A stretch of 40,516 bases of DNA, from contig PLUF01000040.1 of NCBI GenBank assembly GCA_003164815.1, positions 1 through 40,516 on the forward strand, read 5' to 3'. The stretch is from Candidatus Gagatemarchaeum stordalenia. GTDB taxonomy: Archaea > Thermoproteota > Nitrososphaeria > Nitrososphaerales > Gagatemarchaeaceae. The position numbers and the translations under genes were made by a program. Below are positions 32,483-40,435 of the stretch, piece after piece. The notes beneath the pieces were generated by a model. That model was given only the letters and a program-made list of their open reading frames with translations, searched no databases and was not told the DNA's origin. Position 1 is the stretch's first letter, and every line of letters begins with the position of its first letter.

Positions 32483-32988
32483 AAATTGAGTATGAGGATA
32501 CATTTGTGAAGGTAGCCGGGCTCATAGGGGGTCCGGACTACGTCAGGGTGGCGAGGGCGCTGCTCAACAACGAGAACGCGACCGACGAGGAGATCGCCTC
32601 GGCCACGGGACTGAAGATAAAGACAGTTAGGAAGTCGCTCTACGACCTCTTCGGCAGGTCCCTGATCACGGGCGTCAGGGTGAGGGACCCCAAACGGGGA
32701 TGGTTCGTATACAGGTGGAAGGCGCAGCGCGACCAGACGGACGGGTTCATACAGACGCAGAAGAAGAAGATCCTGAAGAGGCTGTTGCAGCGCCTAGAGT
32801 ACGAAGAGGCCCACGAGTTCTACTACTGCGGGACGCAGACCTGCGTCACCCGGACATTTGAGGAGTCGATGGAGTCCTTCTTTAGGTGCCCTACCTGCCA
32901 GAAGCCGCTGAACAGGATCGACAACGCCGACCTGAAGGCGGCGCTACGCTGGAAGATCAAGCAACTCGAAGAGGACATCAGCAAGTGA
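32479..32988 (+). CDS. tfe: Transcription factor E (TFE, TFIIE-alpha homologue)
   Basis: The 169-residue protein has the N-terminal extended winged helix (residues 5-90: FVKVAGLIGGPDYVRVARALLNNENATDEEIASATGLKIKTVRKSLYDLFGRSLI) and a zinc ribbon YYCGTQTCVTRTF...FFRCPTCQKPL (about 114-140), then a helical tail. It helps open the promoter with TBP and TFB. The GTG start overlaps the trm56 stop, and its own TGA overlaps the GTG of the HD gene, so three genes are translated in series. The Cys spacing of the first pair is CGTQTC, that is CX4C. Confidence 0.96.
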   Translation: MKIEYEDTFVKVAGLIGGPDYVRVARALLNNENATDEEIASATGLKIKTVRKSLYDLFGRSLITGVRVRDPKRGWFVYRWKAQRDQTDGFIQTQKKKILKRLLQRLEYEEAHEFYYCGTQTCVTRTFEESMESFFRCPTCQKPLNRIDNADLKAALRWKIKQLEEDISK

Positions 32989-33521
32989 TCCCGGACGAGA
33001 GACAGGCCCTCGCCCTTCACGCCAAGTACGGGAGCAGCGAGCAGGTCGTCTCTCACTGCCGGACCGTGATGGCGGTCTCGGAGGCGCTCGCGGATGAGTT
33101 TCTAGCCAAGGGCAAGCCCATCGACCGTCGGGTGGTCCTGGCGGGCGCGCTCCTCCACGACATCGGGAGGTCCAGGACCCACGAGGTCGGGCACGGGTGG
33201 GTCGGGGCGAAAATCCTCGAGGAGGAGGGGGTCGACGCCGTTGTGGTCGAGATAGTGAGGAGGCACGTGGGCGCGGGCATCTCGAGTGAGGAGGCCTCGT
33301 CGCTGGGGTTCCCGCCGGGCGACTACATCCCGCGTGCACTCGAGCAGAGGGTCGTCTGCTTCGCCGACAAGATGGTGAGCGGGGACGGGGTCAGGCCGTT
33401 CGAGGAGGAAGTGAGGAGGTTCGAGAGGAAGGGGCATGATGTACAGAGGCTCCTGGCTCTGGAGGCGAGCCTCGCGGACGAGCTCGGTGAGAATCCCGAG
33501 AAAGTCGTCCTGACGAATTGA
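32985..33521 (+). CDS. HD-domain metal-dependent phosphohydrolase
   Basis: From GTG 32985 the 178-residue protein has an HD domain: VSHCRTVMAVSEALADEFLAKG, VVLAGALLHDIGRSRTHEVGHGWVGAKIL with the H-D pair at about residues 61-62, IVRRHVGAG and VVCFADKMV with the last metal Asp. This is the small archaeal HDIG family (TIGR00295-like); the substrate is not established, possibly a nucleotide or RNA end. The start is fixed by the overlap with the tfe stop; a longer open frame belongs to the tfe shadow. Confidence 0.9.
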   Translation: MIPDERQALALHAKYGSSEQVVSHCRTVMAVSEALADEFLAKGKPIDRRVVLAGALLHDIGRSRTHEVGHGWVGAKILEEEGVDAVVVEIVRRHVGAGISSEEASSLGFPPGDYIPRALEQRVVCFADKMVSGDGVRPFEEEVRRFERKGHDVQRLLALEASLADELGENPEKVVLTN

Positions 33522-33554
33522 TGCCGCCCGCGCGAATACGTGAATCAGGAAGGG

Positions 33555-33560
33555 TAATAA
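33555..33560 (+). promoter_or_regulatory. TATA box of initiator tRNA-Met
   Basis: TAATAA within AGGGTAATAAAC lies 24-29 bp before the first tRNA base, the usual distance for an archaeal promoter with no leader. Confidence 0.6.
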
Positions 33561-33583
33561 ACAGCGGTTAGTCGGCTCTCTTC

Positions 33584-33700
33584 AGCGAGGTGGGGAAGCC
33601 AGGTCATCCCGGCGGGCTCATAACCCGCAGACCGGAGATCGGGCGAAAGCCCGACCGGGGGTTCAAACGGGGTCGTCCCCTGAAAATCCTCCCCTCGCTA
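33584..33700 (+). tRNA. Initiator tRNA-Met (CAT) with two non-canonical introns
   Basis: Acceptor AGCGAGG pairs with CCTCGCT, discriminator A 33700. D-stem GGG/CCC, anticodon stem GCGGG/CCCGC with CTCATAA loop, CAT at 33619-33621; A1-U72 and three G-C pairs next to the loop mark the initiator. Intron 1 (33638-33660, 23 nt) interrupts the 5' strand of the T-stem: CCGG pairs with CCGG as a 4-bp helix between bulges AGA and GGG; removal gives GGAGG, a perfect partner of CCTCC. Intron 2 (33668-33686, 19 nt) lies in the T-loop at 59/60: TTCA pairs with TGAA between bulges AAC and AAT, with inner stem GGGG/CCCC. Mature length 75 nt. Confidence 0.93.
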
Positions 33701-33702
33701 CT
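33686..33702 (+). repeat. 17-bp direct repeat at tRNA-Met 3' end, left copy
   Basis: ATCCTCCCCTCGCTACT covers the T-stem 3' strand and acceptor 3' strand of the tRNA plus two bases. An identical copy lies at 34193-34209, 507 bp away. The pattern is that of an attachment-site duplication. Confidence 0.85.
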
Positions 33703-34165
33703 TATTCTCATAGAAGTCGCTTATCGTCCTGCTATTCCATTTGTGCTTACGGTTCTTCCCCTTGTTGAATTCTCTAACAAAGTCAACCATCTCGACAACC
33801 TCTTTGAGATATGAGACATCAATCTTCACGAATCGATTTCTTGCGGGCGCGTTCGGAAAGGAGAGAAATCTTAGTGCAAGCGGATGCTTGACAACGAGAT
33901 AGGGCAGAACCAAAGCAATTAGCTTCTTCACTCGAATATGACCTTCTAGCCGAACCTCTATCTGGTTCTTCCGTCGCCTTGTGCTAAACTGGATGCCGTG
34001 TTCTCTCAAAATGAGTTCTGTCGCAGCATACCAAACCCCTTCCTTCATCGAAATGCAGAAGATTGGATCAAACCTCAACGTGTGGTGGTGTTGACGGTAG
34101 ATAGAGAGGGTAAAGCATCCCTCTCCATCAATCAGTCCTGCAAACCAAGCCTCTCGCTCATTCAT
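33698..34165 (-). CDS. LAGLIDADG homing endonuclease
   Basis: The 155-residue protein has one LAGLIDADG motif near its start, WFAGLIDGEGCFTLSI (residues 7-22), with the acidic GEG end that binds metal. A single motif predicts a homodimer. Later parts ELILREHGI, RKNQIEVRLEG and HPLALRFLSF suit the family's beta saddle and helices. The coding region fills the 507 bp between two copies of the tRNA-Met 3' end: its TAG lies inside the left copy and its TATA box (GATAAATACAG on the minus strand, about 34184-34194) touches the right copy. The AT content is higher than that of its neighbours, a sign of transfer. It could also be a degenerate relic in which only DNA binding remains. Confidence 0.88.
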   Translation of the reverse strand: MNEREAWFAGLIDGEGCFTLSIYRQHHHTLRFDPIFCISMKEGVWYAATELILREHGIQFSTRRRKNQIEVRLEGHIRVKKLIALVLPYLVVKHPLALRFLSFPNAPARNRFVKIDVSYLKEVVEMVDFVREFNKGKNRKHKWNSRTISDFYENK

Positions 34166-34192
34166 TCAAGTAATCATTGAAGATCTGTATTT

Positions 34193-34209
34193 ATCCTCCC
34201 CTCGCTACT
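34193..34209 (+). repeat. 17-bp direct repeat, right copy
   Basis: Identical to 33686-33702. It lies 43 bp before the GTG of the PLP enzyme and ends the LAGLIDADG-bearing element. Confidence 0.85.
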
Positions 34210-34251
34210 ATCATCTCAACAAGCCTTAACAGGGCGGATGCCGACCTGTCC

Positions 34252-35424
34252 GTGTTGGCCAAGAGTTCCACTCGCTCCGTCCACGGGACTGAAGTGCTGG
34301 ACAAGAGCACGGGTTCCGTGCTGGCTCCGATCTACCAGACGGTGACCTTCGGTTTCAAGAAGGCCGAGGACGTGGGGAGGGCGGTCAGGGGCGAGACCGA
34401 CGACTTCGTCTACACCCGCTGGGACAACCCCACCACCAGGATCCTCGAGAAGAAGCTGGCCGACCTCGAGGGCGCCCAGGCGTGCGCCTTCTTCTCTTCG
34501 GGGATGGCCGCGATCTCGACAGCCGTGATGGCCAACGTGCAGAAGGGCGACCACGTCCTGGCAACGAGGGACCTGTACGGCGAGACCTACAGGCTGATTC
34601 ACGACATCCTCCCGCAGTTCGGCGTCCGGACGACCCTGGTCGACACCGAGGACCTCGACGCGATGAGGCGGGGCGTCGGGCCGAACACGAAGATCGTCTA
34701 CGTGGAGACGCCGACCAACCCGACCCTGAAGCTCGTGGACATCAGGGCAGCCGCGAAGATCGCGCACTCGGTCGGGGCGATGCTCATAGTCGACAACACG
34801 TTCTCCTCGCCGCTCGGACAGCTGCCGCTGAAGCTCGGGGCCGACATGGTCGTCCACGGCGCCACGAAGTATCTCAACGGCCACTCGGACGTGATGGCGG
34901 GCGCGGCCGCCGGGAAGAAGGAGGCGATTCAGAACATCAGGAGGATGAGGAAGGTGCTCGGCGGGACGCTCGACCCGCACGCGGCGTTCCTGGTGCTGCG
35001 CGGGATCAAGACCCTCGCCATAAGGATGGAGAAGCACAACGAGAGCGCGGGAGCGCTGACGGCCTACCTCGAGTCGCACAGGAAGGTGCGCAGGGTGAAC
35101 TACCCGGGGCTCAGGAGCCATCCGCAGCACGAGCTCGCCAAGAGACAGATGAGCGGGTTCGGGGGGATGTTCAGCTTCGAGCTGAAGGGAAGTATGAAGG
35201 ACGCGATGCGGTTCACGGAGTCCCTCAAGGTCGCGACCCTAGGTGCGAGCCTGGGCGCGGTCGAGACACTAGTGGTGCAACCGGCGACGATGACGCACAC
35301 GCAGCTCACCTCCGAGGACCGGAGGAAGACCGGCATATCGGACACGCTGATACGGGTCTCGGTCGGGATAGAGGACGCAGAGGACCTCATCGCCGACTTC
35401 GAGCAGGCACTCGCAAAGGTCTGA
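34252..35424 (+). CDS. Cys/Met-metabolism PLP enzyme (cystathionine synthase/lyase type)
   Basis: From GTG 34252 (TTG 34255 is equally possible) the 390-residue protein belongs to the fold-type I Cys/Met family. Visible are PIYQTVTFGFKK, YTRWDNPTTRILEKKLADLEGAQACAFFSSGMAAISTAVMA with the cofactor-phosphate loop SSGMAA, VYVETPTNPTLKLVDI, LIVDNTFSSPLGQLPLKLGADMVVHGATKYLNGHSDVMAG with the PLP Asp and Schiff-base Lys (ATKY), and a C-terminal VSVGIEDAEDLIADFEQAL. Gamma-synthase, beta-lyase, gamma-lyase and sulfhydrylase cannot be separated by eye. The upstream open frame crosses the tRNA-derived repeat and is not used. It overlaps the tiaS 3' end by 38 bp. Confidence 0.93.
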   Translation: MLAKSSTRSVHGTEVLDKSTGSVLAPIYQTVTFGFKKAEDVGRAVRGETDDFVYTRWDNPTTRILEKKLADLEGAQACAFFSSGMAAISTAVMANVQKGDHVLATRDLYGETYRLIHDILPQFGVRTTLVDTEDLDAMRRGVGPNTKIVYVETPTNPTLKLVDIRAAAKIAHSVGAMLIVDNTFSSPLGQLPLKLGADMVVHGATKYLNGHSDVMAGAAAGKKEAIQNIRRMRKVLGGTLDPHAAFLVLRGIKTLAIRMEKHNESAGALTAYLESHRKVRRVNYPGLRSHPQHELAKRQMSGFGGMFSFELKGSMKDAMRFTESLKVATLGASLGAVETLVVQPATMTHTQLTSEDRRKTGISDTLIRVSVGIEDAEDLIADFEQALAKV

Positions 35425-36727
35425 CCCCGTACGGACTGATCCACCCATCCACTATGGCATGGGGGGAGTGGACCTCCCTTCCGTAGCGTACCAGCTGCTT
35501 CGTGAGGTGCCTCTGCGCTCCCGGCGAGGGCAGGTACACCCCAGGCTCGATGCCTCTGGGCACGATGGTCACCCTCTTCCGGGATTCGCGCAGCCTCGCG
35601 CCGCACGACCGGCACTGGAATCCCTTGGCCCTTCCCTCGGACTTGGTAGTTCTCCCGCACTTCTCGCAAAGCGGGTTCTCGCGCCTCAGCTTCGGCTCCG
35701 TGCGGAGCACCTCGATCTTCTCCACGTTGAGGATGGCGGGATGCCTGGTGCTCGCCCTGCGGACGCCGCCGAAGACCCGCAGCCGGTCCCCCCTCGTCAA
35801 TCTCCTTGCCATCCGCAGCAGGTCTCCCGCTGGCTCGTAGACCGCCGCGGGCACGACCGATCCTGCAACTACCAGCGTGATGTAGAGGTGTCTCCCTTCA
35901 CCATCCTCCAGAGACCTCACCGAGCCCTCCACCCACCCTGAGGAATAGGCGCTCAGCGGGAGGGCCAGTGGCGATGTGAGATGGGCGTCGGTGCACTGGT
36001 TTGAGAGGTAGATCATGTGCCCCGCGAGCTCCTCCCCGTACCGCACCGAACGGAACGCTTCGAGCGACACGGCGGGCGAGTCCGCCCTGATCCCGAGGAA
36101 GACCGGGTCGGGTCCGTGCGGAGCAATCAGCAGGCGTCGGCTGCCATAGTCGTAGTTGTTCAGGGTGTGCGGGAACATCTCGCGCTCCACCTGTATGACC
36201 GATTCGGGGTCGATCGCCCTAGGCGTCCCGCAGTTCTCCGGGCGCCTGTATGCGATGAGTTCGTAGGTGTGGTCGTCCGCTTCGGTGAAGCCGAGGCTCG
36301 CGGCGGCCCCGACGAGCCCCATGCCGTTTCCCAGGACGGCGTGCCTGATACCTTCCCCCTCAAGGATCTTTGCGATCTTCTTCCAGTTCACCACACCGCA
36401 GACCGCCGCTTCGTAGAGGGGGCGGAAGATGGGCGCGCGAAGTTCGCCGGCGAGGAAGATGGCTCCGGAGTTGGCACCGTTCTCGACGTCCGAAAGCTCG
36501 CGCAGGAGAGATTCGGCGGTCTCGAAAACGTCCTCCGGGCGGTCCGACTCGAAGTCCAAGCAGACGGCCGCGTTCCCTCTGGTCTTGAAGGGGATGTTCG
36601 GGTTAAGCCTGACGAGCCTCGGGTAGTGGCTGAAGGTGCATCCCTGAGTGAGCAGCGAGCCGACGACCCGATATCCGAGGTGGGTCGTGCAGTGTCCCAT
36701 CCTGGAGTCAGTGTCGTCGAACGCCAT
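35387..36727 (-). CDS. tiaS: tRNA-Ile2 agmatidine synthetase TiaS
   Basis: The 446-residue enzyme puts agmatine on C34 of tRNA-Ile(CAU) so that it reads AUA. Signatures: the N-terminal AFDDTDSRMGHCTTHLGYRV that marks the kinase-like domain, the FLD domain with PENCGTPRAIDPESV, an OB-fold (GSVRSLEDGEGRHLYITLVVAGSVVPAAVYEPAGDL) and a zinc ribbon CEKCGRTTKSEGRAKGFQCRSCG near residue 390. The start is set at ATG 36727 just before the conserved FDDTD. It is convergent with the PLP gene. Confidence 0.95.
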   Translation of the reverse strand: MAFDDTDSRMGHCTTHLGYRVVGSLLTQGCTFSHYPRLVRLNPNIPFKTRGNAAVCLDFESDRPEDVFETAESLLRELSDVENGANSGAIFLAGELRAPIFRPLYEAAVCGVVNWKKIAKILEGEGIRHAVLGNGMGLVGAAASLGFTEADDHTYELIAYRRPENCGTPRAIDPESVIQVEREMFPHTLNNYDYGSRRLLIAPHGPDPVFLGIRADSPAVSLEAFRSVRYGEELAGHMIYLSNQCTDAHLTSPLALPLSAYSSGWVEGSVRSLEDGEGRHLYITLVVAGSVVPAAVYEPAGDLLRMARRLTRGDRLRVFGGVRRASTRHPAILNVEKIEVLRTEPKLRRENPLCEKCGRTTKSEGRAKGFQCRSCGARLRESRKRVTIVPRGIEPGVYLPSPGAQRHLTKQLVRYGREVHSPHAIVDGWISPYGVRPLRVPARSRR

Positions 36728-36830
36728 CAGGCACCGCAAGAAAGCTCGTATAGGCGGAGACCGGGCTCGATTTAAGGGATGCCGGCCCAAAGGTATTAAG
36801 CGAGATTCAAGGTCCGAATCGTGGGACAGA

Positions 36831-38522
36831 TTGACTTCGCGGCCCTGGAAAGCGGTCATCTGGGCGATGGCCTTCATCCTCGTCTCCGGCACGTTGGTCG
36901 CAAGCGCGGCGTCTCAGTCGGGCTCCGCCTTCACGGCTCCCAACCCGCTCTGCACCATGCAGCCCTGCGCGCCGATCATCTCCGGCTGGCTGCACACGGA
37001 ACCAGGGAGCACCAACGTCTACAACGGGAATGGGAGCGTAATCCCCCTGCTCGGCGTGGACGTCGACGGCCTGGACTTTGGCACGGGGAGTCCTGCAAGC
37101 AGCCCCGACTCCTGTGGGAAGGGCTGGGGCATTACCGCGAGCTCATACGCCAACGTGACCTCGTGGGGGTTCAACTCGGTGAGGATCCCGATCAGCTGGG
37201 AGAACATGGAGCCCACTGCACCCGCCCTGCTGTCGAACGGCACTTGGGTCCATCATTGGAACACAGCTTACATCGACGAGCTGGACTCGGTCGTGAAGCA
37301 GTTCGGCAGCACGCACGTCGCTGTCATCTTCGACTTCGCCCAGGTCGACCTGTCAGCGGCGTTCCAGCAGGCGCCGGAGCAGACCCAGGGAGGAGAGTGC
37401 GAAGGCTGGGGCAATCCGATATGGCTCTATCCCGGAATCACGTCGCCTAGCACGAGCGCGGAGATAGCCACGGCGATGTGCAGCTTCTTCAACGACAAAT
37501 CCCTTGTAGGCACGGGCGCTCCCGCTCCAATCGAGGCGATGGAGGCCGCTGAGCAGATGCTCGCCTCCCGCTACGCGAGCAATCCGACCGTGATTGGGAT
37601 AGACATGTTCAACGAGCCCTGGTTCAACTCCTCGTGCGGTTCACTGACCGCCGACGGAGACCTCCTGACGAGCTTCTACACGAAGATGGGCGAGGTCATC
37701 GAGGCCGTGAACCCTCACCTCCTGGTGGCCTTTGAGGAGCCTCCTCCGGGCCTCGTGAAGAGCTCGCCGATCATGACCTCCGCTCCCGCGGTCCCGAACG
37801 CCCTGTACGAGTTCCACATCTACACCTCCGACTGGTCGACGGCGCAGCCGTACGTGAAGGGATTCCTCGGCAACGCCAGGGCCTGGGGGGTCCCGGTCTG
37901 GATGGGCGAGTTCGACGCCTTCGAGGCGGGCAGCACTGGATCCAACAGCACGCTAGACCCCAACTGGCAGGCCGACACGCAGTCGCTGCTGGCGTACTGC
38001 AACGCCAACGGAATCAACTGGGCCTACTTCTCCTACTTCTCCCTGGGGACAGACGTCCAGACACCGGTGGCGCACCCGCTCCTACTCGCGCTGCTCCGCG
38101 GTGCTCTCCCTGAGACCGCCGTCTCAACCTCATCCAGTCTTTCCTCTTCGACGAGCGCATCGACTTCGTCCTCGTCATCCACTGGCACCTCGACGACCTC
38201 TTCAACCCCAACCAGCCTGACGACATCCACGACCCCTTCGACCTCTTCATCCGCCACGACGTCATCGACGGGTACCTCTGTAACAACGTCATCAAGCACC
38301 TCGGCCCTCACCTCCGTGGTCACGTCCAGCTCCGCTTCGTCGAGCACGGCTCCTTCAAGCAGTAGCAGCTCTGTCGCTTCGTCCTCAATCTCGTCAAGCT
38401 ACTCTTGGATGGTGTGGGTCTGCGGGGCAGCCTCCCTTATTCTGGTAGCCGCCGCTGCCGCAATCAGAAAGAACGACTCAGGTCGGTCGAAAATCGGGCC
38501 GGTCCCCACGGTGGGAGACTGA
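36831..38522 (+). CDS. Surface-anchored GH5 glycoside hydrolase (cellulase-like)
   Basis: From TTG 36831 the 563-residue protein has a signal peptide (residues 1-30), a GH5 barrel with RIPISWENMEP, the acid/base Glu in GIDMFNEPWF (about residue 260) and the nucleophile Glu in PVWMGEFDAF (about 360), then a stalk of about 100 Ser/Thr-rich residues (about 425-525) and a C-terminal membrane segment with a short basic tail. It would hydrolyse beta-glucans outside the cell while tethered to the membrane; the stalk is probably O-glycosylated. A TATA-like GGTATTAAG at about 36792-36800 lies some 34 bp upstream. The exact substrate is unknown. Confidence 0.92.
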   Translation: MTSRPWKAVIWAMAFILVSGTLVASAASQSGSAFTAPNPLCTMQPCAPIISGWLHTEPGSTNVYNGNGSVIPLLGVDVDGLDFGTGSPASSPDSCGKGWGITASSYANVTSWGFNSVRIPISWENMEPTAPALLSNGTWVHHWNTAYIDELDSVVKQFGSTHVAVIFDFAQVDLSAAFQQAPEQTQGGECEGWGNPIWLYPGITSPSTSAEIATAMCSFFNDKSLVGTGAPAPIEAMEAAEQMLASRYASNPTVIGIDMFNEPWFNSSCGSLTADGDLLTSFYTKMGEVIEAVNPHLLVAFEEPPPGLVKSSPIMTSAPAVPNALYEFHIYTSDWSTAQPYVKGFLGNARAWGVPVWMGEFDAFEAGSTGSNSTLDPNWQADTQSLLAYCNANGINWAYFSYFSLGTDVQTPVAHPLLLALLRGALPETAVSTSSSLSSSTSASTSSSSSTGTSTTSSTPTSLTTSTTPSTSSSATTSSTGTSVTTSSSTSALTSVVTSSSASSSTAPSSSSSSVASSSISSSYSWMVWVCGAASLILVAAAAAIRKNDSGRSKIGPVPTVGD

Positions 38523-38559
38523 GGCTCCTGACTAAAGTGAAGAAGCTGACGACGAGAGT

Positions 38560-38805
38560 CTAGGCCGGAGAGTCGCCTTCGACGACTATCATGGTGAGCG
38601 TGCTGCGGACCCTGTCGAGCCTGCGCACCTTCCACGTGATAGTCTCCTTGACCTTGTCCATCGTGTCGGACTTCACCTTGGCCACGATGTCGTAGACACC
38701 GTAGACAACGTAGACCTCCTCAACATTGGGAATGTCCTTCAGCTGCTTTACCAGGTCCTCTTCAGCGCCTAGGTCCGCGTTAATGAGTACGAAAGCCATG
38801 GGCAT
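38560..38805 (-). CDS. Stand-alone Lrp/AsnC ligand-binding (RAM) domain
   Basis: From ATG 38805 the 81-residue protein is only the effector domain of Lrp/AsnC regulators: FVLINADLGAEEDLVKQLKDIPNVEEVYVVYGVYDIVAKVKSDTMDKVKETITWKVRRLDRVRSTLTMIVVE, a beta-alpha-beta-beta-alpha-beta fold with no helix-turn-helix. Such proteins form rings that bind amino acids and may modulate full-length Lrp proteins. MAFVL at 38799 is an alternative start. It lies close to the GH5 gene, on the opposite strand, in convergent arrangement. Confidence 0.92.
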   Translation of the reverse strand: MPMAFVLINADLGAEEDLVKQLKDIPNVEEVYVVYGVYDIVAKVKSDTMDKVKETITWKVRRLDRVRSTLTMIVVEGDSPA

Positions 38806-38939
38806 TTTCCAATATCGCCTGTCCGTATCCACGTAAGGCTATAGTAATAACCGTTGCCCTTTTATGGCAGGAAGACGTGTCTTGGCTCACGCGCCTTGCG
38901 TTTCCAATCGACGGGGAGGGCGTGCCCGGGCCCATGCGC

Positions 38940-39776
38940 TCAGTACCCGGTTGAGTTTGTTACCCCGATCACGGAGAAGTAGAGGTCGCCGATCATCAGT
39001 TGATACGGAACGCCACCAATGGTGTAGGAGCTGGGCAGGCCGGACGCAGGGTACGTCAGGCAGCCGCCGGTACTCTGGGCATAGTTCGGGAACCCGTTTC
39101 CTGCCACGAGCTCACCATAGTACCCGCACCCTTCCGGCTCCTGCGGGTTGAGGAGCCACAGGCTGAAGCTTGTCGAAGGGAAGAGACCCAGCTCGTATCT
39201 TCCGCTCGCTCCCGCATTTGCCGTGAGCGAGAAGGCGACCACGGCCCCTTCGTTCTCGTTCGTCGGTCCTCCTATGGCGAGCTGGGCCTGGCTCACCGTG
39301 ATGGTGAAGTTCTGTGACCCGTCGAACACCTCGGGATAGGCCAGGCCCTCGCTGTAGACGGACTCCACCGCCGTTATCGTGAGAGCGTCGGTAATGTTGA
39401 GCACCAGAGGCGAGGACGCGTTGTAGCCCTTGAACGCGTTGAAGTAGAAGAACTTCAGGCAGATGACGGACGGGGCGCTCCCCCCAACGGCCGCGCCTAT
39501 GAAGCCGGAGCTGTTGGAGGAGGTGCTCGGGCAGTACCCGAGGAGGCTCACGTCCACGTCCACGGTCACGGGGTTCACGCTGGAGGTTACCTGTGTCGTA
39601 GTCGAAGAGGAGTAGCTCGAGGTCGAGGGGAGCGTCGGGCTCGAAGAAATGGAGGTGCTATTCGAGGCGCCCGGAGACGCGAAGAAGAGGAAGTTCACAC
39701 CGAGGGCCACGAGAAGGACTGCGACGATCGCGATCACGACGATGGCTCTCCCTACGGCGGATCTCCGGGGCATCAT
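38940..39776 (-). CDS. Membrane-anchored surface protein with Ser/Thr-rich linker
   Basis: The 278-residue product has an N-terminal signal anchor (about residues 10-33), a Ser/Thr-rich linker of about 30 residues, and an extracellular domain rich in beta strands with several Asn-glycosylation sequons (NSS, NAS, NIT, NFT, NST) and four Cys. It resembles many archaeal surface proteins of unknown role. It faces away from Tsr3; the 142-bp gap holds both promoters. Like the GH5 protein, it is probably glycosylated. Confidence 0.7.
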   Translation of the reverse strand: MMPRRSAVGRAIVVIAIVAVLLVALGVNFLFFASPGASNSTSISSSPTLPSTSSYSSSTTTQVTSSVNPVTVDVDVSLLGYCPSTSSNSSGFIGAAVGGSAPSVICLKFFYFNAFKGYNASSPLVLNITDALTITAVESVYSEGLAYPEVFDGSQNFTITVSQAQLAIGGPTNENEGAVVAFSLTANAGASGRYELGLFPSTSFSLWLLNPQEPEGCGYYGELVAGNGFPNYAQSTGGCLTYPASGLPSSYTIGGVPYQLMIGDLYFSVIGVTNSTGY

Positions 39777-39885
39777 GCCGATTGGCCGCGCGCCGGGCTG
39801 TTTTCATTAATAGTTTTGTCCGAGCGCCTGTTGCGAGCGTCAGCGGTGCAGCCAGCATGACGCCGTGAGGCTGTGTACGGTCGAT

Positions 39886-39893
39886 TGTATAAT
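39886..39893 (+). promoter_or_regulatory. TATA-like element before tsr3
   Basis: TGTATAATAA lies about 30 bp upstream of the ATG at 39919, consistent with a nearly leaderless transcript. Confidence 0.45.
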
Positions 39894-39918
39894 AAGGCCG
39901 CTGGGGCCGCTCATTCAG

Positions 39919-40428
39919 ATGAACATCCTCATCATAGACTACGGCCAGGACGACCCCGGCAAGTGCACGGCGAAGAAGATGGTCAAGATGGGTCTGGCCA
40001 CTGAGGTCTCGAGGAAGTTCCACGCGGCCAGCTCGATCTTGGTCCTGAACCCGTTCGCCGAGATCACCCTCTCGCCGGTGGACAAGGACAGCAAGGGGAT
40101 CCTGGACATCGACTGCTCCTGGGTGTTCGCACGGGACGTGTTCCACAGGAAGCTCGGCGGGAAGCACAGACGGCTTCCCTCGCTGCTCGCGGGAAACCCC
40201 ACGAACTACTCGAAGCTGGGGATGCTCAGCTCCCTGGAGGCCGTAGCCGCGTCCCTCTACATCTTGGGAGAGAAGGAGGATGCCAAGAGGTTCCTTTCGA
40301 TATACAAGTGGGGCCCGACCTTCCTCACGCTCAACGCCGACCCTCTCGAGGAGTACAGCCAGGCGAACTCAGAGGACGAAGTCCGCGACCTCGAGAGAGA
40401 GTTCTTCCGCGAGTATTTCGCCGAGTAG
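39919..40428 (+). CDS. tsr3: Ribosome biogenesis protein Tsr3 (rRNA aminocarboxypropyltransferase)
   Basis: From ATG 39919 the 169-residue SPOUT-like enzyme transfers the aminocarboxypropyl group of SAM to a hypermodified uridine of small-subunit rRNA. Markers are ILIIDYGQDDPGKCTAKKMVKMGLA at the start, LNPFAEITLSPVDK, the LDIDCSWVFARDVF loop, and RRLPSLLAGNPTNYSKLGMLSSLEAVAASLYILG, which matches the conserved LPaLvAaNPvNYG segment. The open frame extends upstream to 39865 through the promoter, but the family start is at MNILI. Confidence 0.95.
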   Translation: MNILIIDYGQDDPGKCTAKKMVKMGLATEVSRKFHAASSILVLNPFAEITLSPVDKDSKGILDIDCSWVFARDVFHRKLGGKHRRLPSLLAGNPTNYSKLGMLSSLEAVAASLYILGEKEDAKRFLSIYKWGPTFLTLNADPLEEYSQANSEDEVRDLEREFFREYFAE

Positions 40429-40435
40429 GGTTCTG

